Part shown: positions 8,247 to 16,687 of the stretch, piece by piece | Position numbering within the stretch: the stretch's first letter is position 1 | Layout of the letters: every line of letters begins with the position of its first letter | DNA from: an uncultured Bacteroidota bacterium | Lineage (GTDB): Bacteria > Bacteroidota > Bacteroidia > Bacteroidales > UBA12077 | Length of the DNA stretch: 54,533 bases | Direction of reading: 5' to 3' | NCBI GenBank assembly: GCA_913055635.1 | Contig: CAJXLK010000031.1 | Span: forward strand, 1-54,533 | The notes under the pieces: model-generated | Database searches by the model: none | What the model was told of the DNA's origin: nothing | The model's input: only the letters and a program-made list of their open reading frames with translations | Made by a program: the position numbers and the translations under genes

Positions 8247-10211
8247 ATGAAGCTACGCAACCTGTTCTTTGTCATCCTGCTCATTCCTTTTAATGTCCTT
8301 TGGGGCCAGGAGCAAGAGGTGTTGTTGACCATTGATGACCATCAGATCACCCAAAAAGAATTTTTACGCATTTATCAAAAAAACCAACAAAACCTGGCCT
8401 CTGGCGATCAAACCCCTGTAGAGGATTACCTGGACCTGTTCATCGACTTTAAGCTAAAGGTCATTGAGGCAGAAAACAGCCAACTCGACACCCTCCCCTC
8501 CATTGAGAACGAGTTGTCCAAATACCGGGACGAACTGGCCAAACCCTACCTGATCGATCAAAAAGTGCTGGAACAGCTCATGCGGGAAGCTTATCAACGC
8601 AGCAAGCAGGAAGTCAGGGCCAGCCATATCCTCATCTCAATTCCCCGGCCCGCTGCCTACCAGGATACCCTGCGGGCCTACAACAAAATCAAATCCATCC
8701 GTAAGCGGATCAGGAAAAAAAAGACTTCGTTCAATGCCGTGGCCAAAGCCACCTCGGATGATCCATCGGTTAAAAGCAATTCCGGTAACCTGGGCTTTTT
8801 TACAGCCCTCCAGATGGTATATCCCCTGGAAAACAAGGCTTATCAAATGAAAACCCATCAAATCAGCCAGCCTTTCCGCACCCGCCACGGATACCATCTG
8901 CTGAAAAAAACCGGCGAAAGAAAAGCCAAAGGAAAAATTAAGGTTGCCCACATTATGCTGCTGGCCCCTGAATCCATGTCGGAAGCCAAGCGCCGAGAAA
9001 AGAAAGAAAAAATCAACGAACTTTACCACCGCATCAAACAGGGGGCTTCCTTCGAAGAACTGGCCCGCAAACATTCAGAGGATAAAACATCGGCCCGCCA
9101 GGGCGGTGAATTGCCCTGGTTTGGAGTAGGCCGTATGGTACCCTCCTTCGAAAAAGCCGCCTTTTCACTCGAACAAAAAGGAACCATTACCCAACCCGTC
9201 AAAACCCGTATCGGATGGCATATCATTAAACTCCTGGACCGCAAAACCCTGAAGACATACCAGGAAGAAAAAAGCCAAATCAAACGCAAAATCACCCAGA
9301 GCCCACGCTACGAAATTGCCCAGGATTCACTCATTGCTGAACTAAAAAATCAATACCGGGTCAAAGAGAATAAGTCCCATTTCAACAACCTCTTACAATT
9401 CGTCGATGAAAAAGCACACCAGGTTCAGTGGGATCGCCTGAAATCAAGGGCCCCCAATAAAACCCTGTTTTCCATTAAAGACCAAAATTATTCGACCACC
9501 GATTTCATCGCCTACCTCCAGAATCTGCCCGATGAGCTGGAAGGAAAATTCCGCGGCCATTATCTGATCGATACCGCTTATCACAGCTTCCTGAAAGATA
9601 AGATCCTCGACTACGAAAAGCAACGCCTTCCTGAAAAATATCCCGATTATCAATACCTGCTGCAGGAATACCATGACGGGATTCTGCTTTTTGAGATCAT
9701 GGACCGCCAGGTATGGTCGAAAGCATCGCGCGATACCACCGGCCTGAGACAATATTATCAAAACCATAAGAACCAGTATATGTGGGGCGAACGCTTCCGC
9801 GGTAGAGTCTATCTGTGCGATGATCAAAAGACCCTCAAAAAAGTACGCAAAATGAAAAAAGGCGGGTTGTTCCGTAAAAAGTATTCCGACCAGCAGGTGC
9901 TCGATGAACTCAACAGCGACAAAGAGCAACAGGTCAGGATCCAATCGGGCACCTTCAGCAAAGGAGAAAACCAGGTGATCGATTACCATGTTTGGAATAA
10001 AGGCAGTGAAAAGCAGGTTCAGGATCAAAAACCCTTTCTGGTCAAAGGGGAAAAGATTCCGCCCCAGCCCAAATCGCTGGATGAAGCCCGGGGTGCTGTG
10101 CTTGCCGATTACCAGAATTACCTGGAAGAACAGTGGCTGGAAAAGTTGAAAGAAAAATACACCATACAGGTCAATGATCAAGTGCTCGAACAGATCAAAC
10201 AAAACCAATGA
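8247..10211 (+). CDS. periplasmic peptidyl-prolyl isomerase, SurA/PpiD-like, two parvulin domains
   Basis: A 654-residue secreted foldase. A signal peptide (MKLRNLFFVILLIPFNVLWG) leads to a SurA_N-like helical region, then two parvulin (PpiC) domains starting near residues 122 (VRASHILIS) and 232 (VAHIMLL), each with the F(A/V)xx(A/S)...S.D and G..G..... pattern (NSGNLGFFT; GGELPWFG). A long helical C-terminal part (about residues 370-654) has no obvious named domain. The gene runs directly into the next PPIase gene with a 4-base ATGA overlap. It probably assists outer-membrane protein assembly with the two following genes. Confidence 0.88.
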   Translation: MKLRNLFFVILLIPFNVLWGQEQEVLLTIDDHQITQKEFLRIYQKNQQNLASGDQTPVEDYLDLFIDFKLKVIEAENSQLDTLPSIENELSKYRDELAKPYLIDQKVLEQLMREAYQRSKQEVRASHILISIPRPAAYQDTLRAYNKIKSIRKRIRKKKTSFNAVAKATSDDPSVKSNSGNLGFFTALQMVYPLENKAYQMKTHQISQPFRTRHGYHLLKKTGERKAKGKIKVAHIMLLAPESMSEAKRREKKEKINELYHRIKQGASFEELARKHSEDKTSARQGGELPWFGVGRMVPSFEKAAFSLEQKGTITQPVKTRIGWHIIKLLDRKTLKTYQEEKSQIKRKITQSPRYEIAQDSLIAELKNQYRVKENKSHFNNLLQFVDEKAHQVQWDRLKSRAPNKTLFSIKDQNYSTTDFIAYLQNLPDELEGKFRGHYLIDTAYHSFLKDKILDYEKQRLPEKYPDYQYLLQEYHDGILLFEIMDRQVWSKASRDTTGLRQYYQNHKNQYMWGERFRGRVYLCDDQKTLKKVRKMKKGGLFRKKYSDQQVLDELNSDKEQQVRIQSGTFSKGENQVIDYHVWNKGSEKQVQDQKPFLVKGEKIPPQPKSLDEARGAVLADYQNYLEEQWLEKLKEKYTIQVNDQVLEQIKQNQ

Positions 10212-11062
10212 TTGCCATGAGATACCTGATAACAGCGATGATGCTGGCGGCCCTGCTGTCCGGGGGATGTCAGAATCAACAAAACAAGAACAAAAAGCCC
10301 ATCGCTAAAATTCACGATAAATACCTTTACCTGTCTGACCTGAACGATGTGATCCCGGACCAAAAATCCAAACAGGACAGCACGATGATCGCCAAGAATT
10401 ACATCAACGACTGGATCAAAAAGCAACTGCTGCTGAAAAAGGCGGAGAAAAACCTGGATCAGCAAAGCAAAGATATACAGCAACAAATAGAAAATTACAG
10501 GGCTTCCTTGCTGATTTACCGCTACCAGCAGCAATTAATCGACCAGAAACTGGATACAACAGTAAATCCGCAGGAAATCAAATCCTATTACCAGCAGAAT
10601 ACTTCCAATTTCACTTTGGACCAAAACCTGGTAAGGGTCCTCTACATCAAACTCTCTGAGAATTCGCCCAATATGGACCGGGTAAGAAGATGGTATAAGT
10701 CAAATGACAGCGAAGATCGGGCCCGGCTGAAAGACTATTGTTATCAATACGCCGAAAAATTCGACGATTTCAACAACAAGTGGGTGGAATTCAGCGGTTT
10801 AATTAACAACCTCCCTCTACAGGTAGATGATCCGGAGCATTTTATCAAAAACCGCAAATACGTGGAAATTAAAGACAATTCGGTTTACCACTTTTTACGC
10901 ATTCACGATTATAAGCTAAAGGGCAGTGAAGCCCCGTTGAATTATGTAAAAGAGCGAATCAGAAGCATCATCATCAATAAAAGAAAGCATCAGTTGTTGG
11001 AGAAAATGGAAAACGATATTTACAACGAAGCACTGAATCACAACGAATTTGTCATCTATTAA
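10208..11062 (+). CDS. putative lipoprotein, SurA/PPIase-related
   Basis: About 284 residues, beginning with a lipoprotein-type signal (MRYLITAMMLAALLSGGC), so probably lipidated at that Cys. The body is helical and SurA_N/trigger-factor-like (LSDLNDVIPDQ, NYINDWIKKQLLLKKAEKNL), with a short ending like the tail of parvulin chaperones (PLNYVKERIRSIIINKRKHQ). I see no intact parvulin catalytic domain, so it may be a chaperone-only paralogue. The start overlaps the previous stop (ATGA); the second ATG four codons in (10217) is equally possible. It is sandwiched in a three-gene chaperone operon. Confidence 0.75.
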   Translation: MIAMRYLITAMMLAALLSGGCQNQQNKNKKPIAKIHDKYLYLSDLNDVIPDQKSKQDSTMIAKNYINDWIKKQLLLKKAEKNLDQQSKDIQQQIENYRASLLIYRYQQQLIDQKLDTTVNPQEIKSYYQQNTSNFTLDQNLVRVLYIKLSENSPNMDRVRRWYKSNDSEDRARLKDYCYQYAEKFDDFNNKWVEFSGLINNLPLQVDDPEHFIKNRKYVEIKDNSVYHFLRIHDYKLKGSEAPLNYVKERIRSIIINKRKHQLLEKMENDIYNEALNHNEFVIY

Positions 11063-11075
11063 AAAAGCAAAATTT

Positions 11076-12416
11076 ATGCAGGCACCAATGAAGCAGATCA
11101 TATTGATCACGCTTTCTCTTTTTACTCTCATACCAGCTAGTGAAGCCCAGAACGGCAAGCTTATTGACCAGGTGGTAGCTATAGTGGGAGATAAGAAGAT
11201 ATTGCAATCCGACATTGAGAGTCAACGGATGCAGTACCGGGCAAGAGGTATGAACAAGGATAACTTAAGCTGCCAGTTGCTGAATGATCTGGTGACCCAG
11301 AAACTGTTGCTACGTCAGGCCGAGGTGGACAGCCTGGAGGTCAGCGAAAACCAGGTACAATCGCAACTGGACATGCGGTTAAGGTATTTTATCCGCCAGA
11401 TCGGCTCGCGCGAAAAGCTGGAACAATACTACAATAAGAGCATTCCTGAAATCCGGCAGGACTTCAGGGAATTGCTCCGCGAGCAAATCCGAACCCAGAA
11501 AATGCGCCAGCAGCTGATCAGCGATGTTTCGGTTTCCCCTAAGGAAGTCAGGGCTTTTTACCGGAACATGCCGCAAGACAGCATTCCGATGATCAACAAA
11601 AAGGTTCAGATCTCACAGATTGTGAAATACCCCCCGCAAAGCGTTCAAGCTGAGCGACAAGCCCGCCAGCGGTTGCTGGAGCTGAGAGAGAGGATTCAAA
11701 AAGGCGACAAATTTTCCACCATGGCGGTGCTTTACTCTGAAGACCAGGGTACGGCCAGCAAAGGCGGCGAACTGGGCTTCCGAACCGCCCAGGAGCTTGA
11801 TCCGGCCTATGCCGATGCCGCCTTTAGCCTCCAGGAGGGAGAAATCAGCAGTGTGGTCCAGTCGGCCTACGGTTATCATATCATCAAGTTAATTGATCGG
11901 CGCGAGAATGAAGTCAATACACGCCATATTCTCATTAAGCCTGATATCAAGGTCGCTCAAAAACAAAAGGTAATGAACCAGCTCGACAGCATTGCCACAG
12001 AAATACGAACGGGCAATATATCTTTCGAGCAAGCCGCCATTAAACATTCAGACGATAAAAAATACAAGATGAATGGCGGGATCATGGTCAATCCCAAAAA
12101 TGCCAGCAATGAATTTGAACTGGATGAATTGCCTCAACCCGACTACAATGCGGTGAAAGACCTAAAGGTGGGCCAAATATCCGATCCTTACGAAGCCAAG
12201 GATGACAAAGGCAAAAGCATCTTTAAAATCATCCGCCTCACCTCCAAAACCGACCGCCACAAGGCGACCATTGAGGAGGATTATAGCAAGCTCAGCCAAA
12301 TGGCCAAACGCAAAAAGCAACAAGAGATCATTCAGAAGTGGATCAACGACAAAAAGAAAGAAACCTACATCCACATTGATGAGGCATTTCAGGATTGCCA
12401 AATCACAACCCATTGA
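11076..12416 (+). CDS. surA: SurA-type periplasmic chaperone / peptidyl-prolyl isomerase
   Basis: About 447 residues with a signal peptide (MKQIILITLSLFTLIPASEA), a SurA N-terminal domain opening with LIDQVVAIVGDKKILQSDIE (classical SurA start), and two parvulin domains beginning near residues 175 (VQISQIVKYP) and 281 (NTRHILIKPD), with SKGGELGF and NGGIMVNP loops. This is the closest of the three tandem genes to true SurA. Starts at 11076 or 11088 are both plausible; an earlier in-frame ATG at 11049 lies inside the upstream gene. Downstream sit palindromic repeats and then the OstA-like gene, matching a conserved outer-membrane biogenesis order. Confidence 0.9.
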   Translation: MQAPMKQIILITLSLFTLIPASEAQNGKLIDQVVAIVGDKKILQSDIESQRMQYRARGMNKDNLSCQLLNDLVTQKLLLRQAEVDSLEVSENQVQSQLDMRLRYFIRQIGSREKLEQYYNKSIPEIRQDFRELLREQIRTQKMRQQLISDVSVSPKEVRAFYRNMPQDSIPMINKKVQISQIVKYPPQSVQAERQARQRLLELRERIQKGDKFSTMAVLYSEDQGTASKGGELGFRTAQELDPAYADAAFSLQEGEISSVVQSAYGYHIIKLIDRRENEVNTRHILIKPDIKVAQKQKVMNQLDSIATEIRTGNISFEQAAIKHSDDKKYKMNGGIMVNPKNASNEFELDELPQPDYNAVKDLKVGQISDPYEAKDDKGKSIFKIIRLTSKTDRHKATIEEDYSKLSQMAKRKKQQEIIQKWINDKKKETYIHIDEAFQDCQITTH

Positions 12417-12440
12417 TTTTCGTTGACCCCGATTTTTCTG

Positions 12441-12518
12441 ACCCCGCTAAGCGGGGGTTGAAAAAAATAAGACCCCGCTAAGCGGGGTCAGAAAAAACAT
12501 CACCCCGCTAAGCGGGGT
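12441..12518. repeat. palindromic repeat array A (three units, 30-31 bp period)
   Basis: Cores CCCCGCTAAGCGGGG lie at 12442-12456, 12473-12487 and 12503-12517, separated by 15-16 base spacers rich in A. Degenerate half-sites flank it (GACCCC at 12426 and CGGGGTGG near 12526). It occupies the 134-base gap between surA and the OstA-like gene. Each core can form a 7-bp GC-rich hairpin. The same unit recurs at 21.2 kb (inside a gene) and 52.3 kb. Confidence 0.9.
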
Positions 12519-12550
12519 GCAAAAACGGGGTGGCAGAAAAATTCCGCAGG

Positions 12551-14185
12551 ATGAAAAAAACCTCCCTAAAATTCGGCCTGCTCCTAGGGGGATTGATATG
12601 TGTAATGGCCAGCGCCGGGGCACAGGAACAACAGCCTGGCAAAACCCGGAAAATTGAAATCCTCCATGCCAATTCGCTGGTTTATAACAAAAAGATCAAC
12701 CCCGATGTGCGGCGCTTCATCGGCGATGTCAAATTCAAACATAATGAGTTCATTATGTACTGTGACAGCGCCTATTCCTATACCGGCCAGAACAAGATCG
12801 ACGCCTTCAGCAACGTACATATTACCCGGGGAGATACCCTTCACCTTTACGGAGATTATCTCAGCTATAACGGCAATACCAACCTGGGGAAAGTCCGCCG
12901 CAACGTCAAGTTAAAAGATCCCCAGGCCAGCCTCTACACCGATTCACTCAATTTTTACTCCGGGCGCAATTATGCCTATTATTTCAACGGGGGTAAGATC
13001 ATCAATCAGGACAAAACCATTACCAGCCGGGAAGGTCATTACTACTCGGACCGTAACATGGCCCATTTCAAAGACAGTGTCAAGATCAAGGACCCGGATT
13101 ACCGGGTTCACGCCGACACGCTCAATTACAACACCAAAACGGAGATTGCTTACTTTTTCGGGCCTACCCGAATATACAGTGATGAAAACTACCTCTATTG
13201 CGAAAACGGGTGGTACAAAACCATTCCAAACCAATTCTTCTTCAGAAAGAATGCGTTGTATCAGAAAAATGACCGGATCATCAAAGGTGATACCCTTTAC
13301 TATGATGATTCCCTGGGCTACGGCGAAATACGGAGCAATGCCGAAATCAGGGATACCACCAAAGACATCATCTTGCGGGGAAATTATTCGGAATATACCG
13401 ACGAGCCTGAAAAAGCCTATATGACCGACAGTGCCCACATGATCGCCGTGGATAAAGAATCGGATTCGCTATACCTTCATGCCGATACCCTTCGCTCTTT
13501 GATGGACTCCACCGGAGAACACCGGCTGTTTAAGGCCTATTATCAGGTCAAGATCTTCAAATCGAATATGCAGGGTAAATGCGACTCCCTGACCTTTGCC
13601 CAGCGCGACTCAATCATACGGATGTACCGGGATCCGGTCATCTGGAGTGACAGCACCCAGATCACAGCCGATTTCATCAAAATCTATACCCGCAACAACA
13701 ACGTCCGCAAGTTTGAACTGGAAGAATCGGCCTTTATGGTTAGTATGGAGGATACGGGACGCTTCAACCAGATCAAGGGCAACAACATGACCGGCTATTT
13801 CAGGGAAAACCAGCTGCGGCGGGTCCTGGTCAATGGCAACGGCCAAACCATCTATTATGCGAAGGATAAAGAAAATGTGGTGGGGGTGAACAAAGCCATC
13901 AGCAGCAATCTGCGCATCAAATTACTGGACAATCAGGTGATTAGTGTAACGCTCCTCAACGAGCCGGAAGGAACACTTCATCCGGTGGGCAATCTGAAGG
14001 AAGACCAACTTTCCGGTTTCCAATGGCTCATGGGCCAAAAGCCTAAAAGCAAATACGATATATTTAAGAAAGATCAATTGATGAGGCCTGAAAAGAAGAA
14101 GTCTGAAAAGAAGAAGTCTGAAGAGCAGGAGGCTGCGGAACAGGAAGCCACATCAAAGGCAGCCCCCCCGGCCTCAGGCCGTTAG
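12551..14185 (+). CDS. OstA-like (LptA/LptD-N type) LPS-transport protein
   Basis: Exported protein of about 544 residues with a signal peptide (MKKTSLKFGLLLGGLICVMA) and repeated OstA-type beta motifs through most of its length, for example FIGDVKFKHNEFIMYCDSA, YADTLNYN-like and IIKGDTLYYDDSLGYGE segments. Such proteins bind lipopolysaccharide in the periplasm or form the N-domain of LptD. The ATG at 12551 is preferred over a GTG at 12530 that lies in a degenerate half-copy of the upstream palindrome. The C-terminus is a charged low-complexity tail with a perfect 15-bp tandem duplication (14090-14119) encoding EKKKS twice, probably disordered. Confidence 0.85.
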   Translation: MKKTSLKFGLLLGGLICVMASAGAQEQQPGKTRKIEILHANSLVYNKKINPDVRRFIGDVKFKHNEFIMYCDSAYSYTGQNKIDAFSNVHITRGDTLHLYGDYLSYNGNTNLGKVRRNVKLKDPQASLYTDSLNFYSGRNYAYYFNGGKIINQDKTITSREGHYYSDRNMAHFKDSVKIKDPDYRVHADTLNYNTKTEIAYFFGPTRIYSDENYLYCENGWYKTIPNQFFFRKNALYQKNDRIIKGDTLYYDDSLGYGEIRSNAEIRDTTKDIILRGNYSEYTDEPEKAYMTDSAHMIAVDKESDSLYLHADTLRSLMDSTGEHRLFKAYYQVKIFKSNMQGKCDSLTFAQRDSIIRMYRDPVIWSDSTQITADFIKIYTRNNNVRKFELEESAFMVSMEDTGRFNQIKGNNMTGYFRENQLRRVLVNGNGQTIYYAKDKENVVGVNKAISSNLRIKLLDNQVISVTLLNEPEGTLHPVGNLKEDQLSGFQWLMGQKPKSKYDIFKKDQLMRPEKKKSEKKKSEEQEAAEQEATSKAAPPASGR

Positions 14186-14403
14186 TATTCATCTTCATTG
14201 AAAAAGAAATCATCTTTGCTGGGGTAATCTGGCCAGATGTCCTCAATGCTCTCATAAACCTCTCCCTCATCTTCAATCTCCTGCAAATTTTCAATCACTT
14301 CCATTGGAGCACCGGAACGTATGGCATAATCAATCAGCTCTTCCTTGGTCGCTGGCCATGGGGCATCTTCCAATTTGGAGGCTAACTCAAGTGTCCAATA
14401 CAT
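14182..14403 (-). CDS. DUF2795 family protein
   Basis: A 73-residue acidic protein almost entirely made of the conserved Bacteroidota sequence beginning MYWTLELASKLEDAPWPATK and ending DDFFFNEDEY. Family function is unknown. It converges on the OstA-like gene, the two stop codons overlapping by a few bases. The very high conservation of this small protein in the phylum supports it as a real gene. Confidence 0.88.
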   Translation of the reverse strand: MYWTLELASKLEDAPWPATKEELIDYAIRSGAPMEVIENLQEIEDEGEVYESIEDIWPDYPSKDDFFFNEDEY

Positions 14404-14476
14404 AACAATTCTATATTTTATAGGTTTTTCAAAGCGTCTGCAAATTTACAATTATTACGTTAAAACCAAAATTTTA

Positions 14477-15025
14477 TTATTTGTTGGGTTGCCATTTCAC
14501 TTCATGAACATCGAGATCTTTCGACAATTTTCTGGACAGCACAAACAAATAATCGGACAGGCGATTCAGGTATTGGATGACCAATTCCGGGAATTCTTCC
14601 TCTTCGAACAGGCGTATGGCATTGCGTTCAGCGCGCCGACAGACATTGCGGGCAATATGGCAATAGGATACGGTGGTATGACCACCGGGTAAAACGAAAG
14701 ACTGAAGCGGGGGTAATTCGCGATCCATGCGGTCCATATTGGCCTCCAAACCGGAGACATCCTCTTCATCGAGTTGCGGCAGTTGGCTTTCACAATCGTC
14801 ACATTCTGCGGCCATCAGCGAGGCGCAAACCATCAGTCGCTCCTGCACGGATATGAGTTCCTCCCGGATGCGTTGTGAGACATTCTGATCGCGGATGAGC
14901 CCGATATAGGCAATCAATTCATCTACCGTGCCATAGGCTTCAATGCGCAGGTGGTACTTGGGCACCCGTTTGCCCCCAAGCAGTGATGTCTTCCCCTGAT
15001 CGCCTGTTTTGCTGTATATTCGCAT
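14477..15025 (-). CDS. cob(I)yrinic acid a,c-diamide adenosyltransferase (PduO/MMAB type)
   Basis: ATP:cob(I)alamin adenosyltransferase, 182 residues, producing adenosylcobalamin. The N-terminal ATP-binding motif IYSKTGDQGKTSLLGG and the second motif YGTVDELIAYIG are intact. The C-terminal helix has ARNVCRRAERNAI, containing the conserved Arg residues of the active site. Length fits the PduO-type family. No cobalamin riboswitch is recognisable in the short upstream gap, and the ABC ATPase gene lies 38 bases upstream on the same strand, so co-transcription is possible. Confidence 0.93.
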   Translation of the reverse strand: MRIYSKTGDQGKTSLLGGKRVPKYHLRIEAYGTVDELIAYIGLIRDQNVSQRIREELISVQERLMVCASLMAAECDDCESQLPQLDEEDVSGLEANMDRMDRELPPLQSFVLPGGHTTVSYCHIARNVCRRAERNAIRLFEEEEFPELVIQYLNRLSDYLFVLSRKLSKDLDVHEVKWQPNK

Positions 15026-15063
15026 AATTTTTTCCGGCTATAACAGCGCCATACCCGATTTGT

Positions 15064-15771
15064 TCACCCATTGCCCGATTCCATAGCCGCATTCGATGTA
15101 TCGGCCTCAATCCGGCCATCCTTCAGACGGATGACGCGATGGGCATGTTTGGCGATTTCCTCTTCATGGGTGACAATGATGATGGTATTGCCCTGTTGTT
15201 GTATTTCGTCAAAAAGTTTAAGGATGTCTTCTGAAGTTTTGCTGTCGAGGTTACCCGTGGGCTCATCGGCCAGGATAATGGCCGGGTGGTTGACCAGGGC
15301 CCTGGCCAAAGCCACACGCTGGCGCTGGCCGCCGGAGAGTTCATTGGGCTTATGCTGCATCCGCTCGCCCAGGCCCACCCGGGTAAGCACTTCCTTCCCC
15401 CGCTGTGTCCTCTTTTCCTTGGATAACCCGGCATAGATCAATGGCAAAGTCACATTGTCCAGGGCCGTGTAGCGGGGCAACAAATTGAAGGTCTGAAAAA
15501 CAAAACCAATCTCCTGATTGCGAATCTCGGCCAGCTGGTTGTCACCCAACCGGCTCACATCCTGATTGTTTAAAATATACCTTCCGGATGTAGCCGTATC
15601 CAGGCAACCCAACACATTCATCATCGTCGATTTACCTGAACCCGAAGGCCCCATGATGGCTACATACTCATTCTTATCGATGGCCAGATCAATCGATTGA
15701 ACCGCCCGGATGGTTTCAGCCCCCACGTAATAATACTTGCACAGCCCTTCAAAAGTAATGATGTTTGCCAT
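15064..15771 (-). CDS. ABC transporter ATP-binding protein, LolD/MacB type
   Basis: A 235-residue nucleotide-binding subunit. Walker A is GPSGSGKST (near residue 41), the Q-loop is [17 protein letters not shown], the signature is [15 protein letters not shown], Walker B is [12 protein letters not shown] and the H-loop is IIVTHE. The Q-loop sequence and GNLD after Walker B are typical of the MacB/LolD/FtsE group that drives lipoprotein release or efflux with FtsX-like permeases. No permease gene is adjacent, so the partner is elsewhere and the substrate is unknown. Confidence 0.92.
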   Translation of the reverse strand: MANIITFEGLCKYYYVGAETIRAVQSIDLAIDKNEYVAIMGPSGSGKSTMMNVLGCLDTATSGRYILNNQDVSRLGDNQLAEIRNQEIGFVFQTFNLLPRYTALDNVTLPLIYAGLSKEKRTQRGKEVLTRVGLGERMQHKPNELSGGQRQRVALARALVNHPAIILADEPTGNLDSKTSEDILKLFDEIQQQGNTIIIVTHEEEIAKHAHRVIRLKDGRIEADTSNAAMESGNG

Positions 15772-15819
15772 GATCGTCTCCTGATTCGTCTATACGAATA
15801 TATAAAAATTCCCCATCAT

Positions 15820-16632
15820 TCAATATCTGATTTTAAAACTTTGCCGCGATAATTCCTCTTTAAAAAACAACATACCCATCCGGTAAAGGTCGATGCTCAG
15901 GCGAACCCTTTCATCCTGGCTAATGGTCTGCCATGCCTGGCTCATCGGCTTGGACCAGTGGATATCATCGAGGATCAACAGGCTGTTGGCATGAAGGTAA
16001 GGACAGATCATATTGAAATAGCGGATGGTGGCATTCTGGCGGTGGTCGCCATCTATAAAGGCCATATCCACTTTGTTGATTTGGTGCAGCACTTCGGGCA
16101 AGACCTTTTCAAAAGGACCTTTCACAGGGGTGATGTTGCCACATCCCAGCTCCTGCAGGTAGGCCCCGGCCAGGTCCTGCTTGTGGGGGCAACCCTCTAA
16201 CGTATAGATGTGTGCCCGGGGTGCGCCCTGGCACAAATACAGGGTGCTGACCCCCACCGAGGTGCCAAGCTCCAGGATGGTAGCCGGTTGAAGCTCCCGG
16301 GCACAGGCATACAAGAGTTTCCCCTGTTTAAATGAAACAGACGAGCGGCGAACAATCCGGCCTAATGGGGCTTTGCTGCTGCCGGTAAATGTCGGGCCTG
16401 CCCCATAATCACCGCTACAGCTCACCAACCGCCTGTCCCGCTTCATCCCTCTTACCCTTCGCCTGAGATCCTTCAGGTTAGCATCGGGGCGATAGGCCAG
16501 CACCCGGTGATAAAAACGATACAAAAAAGGTGAATGAATGCCATACCCCCAGCGATGACCATGGGTGAATAAATGTCTGAAATAACCGAAAAACCGGGCA
16601 ACAAGCCTTTGCAGGAGGATAAAAAATTGCAT
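15820..16632 (-). CDS. class I SAM-dependent methyltransferase (O-methyltransferase-like)
   Basis: About 270 residues. ILELGTSVGVSTLYLC is the SAM-binding glycine loop, HIYTLEGCPHK places the acidic ribose-binding residue, and KVDMAFIDGDHRQNATIRYF is the metal-binding IDGDH motif seen in catechol/caffeoyl-CoA-like O-methyltransferases (Methyltransf_24). An N-terminal stretch of about 75 residues, aromatic and basic, may contact a membrane or substrate. It is divergent from recG over a 55-base AT-rich gap. The substrate cannot be predicted. Confidence 0.85.
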   Translation of the reverse strand: MQFFILLQRLVARFFGYFRHLFTHGHRWGYGIHSPFLYRFYHRVLAYRPDANLKDLRRRVRGMKRDRRLVSCSGDYGAGPTFTGSSKAPLGRIVRRSSVSFKQGKLLYACARELQPATILELGTSVGVSTLYLCQGAPRAHIYTLEGCPHKQDLAGAYLQELGCGNITPVKGPFEKVLPEVLHQINKVDMAFIDGDHRQNATIRYFNMICPYLHANSLLILDDIHWSKPMSQAWQTISQDERVRLSIDLYRMGMLFFKEELSRQSFKIRY

Positions 16633-16687
16633 TGAATTTGAAGATTTCTATTCTATGAATATTATTTTTATACAAATTTTCCAGCCC

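Noticed and set aside
15026-15063. Cobalamin riboswitch near the adenosyltransferase gene
   Set aside because: The upstream gap is only 38 bases and has no B12-box-like sequence.
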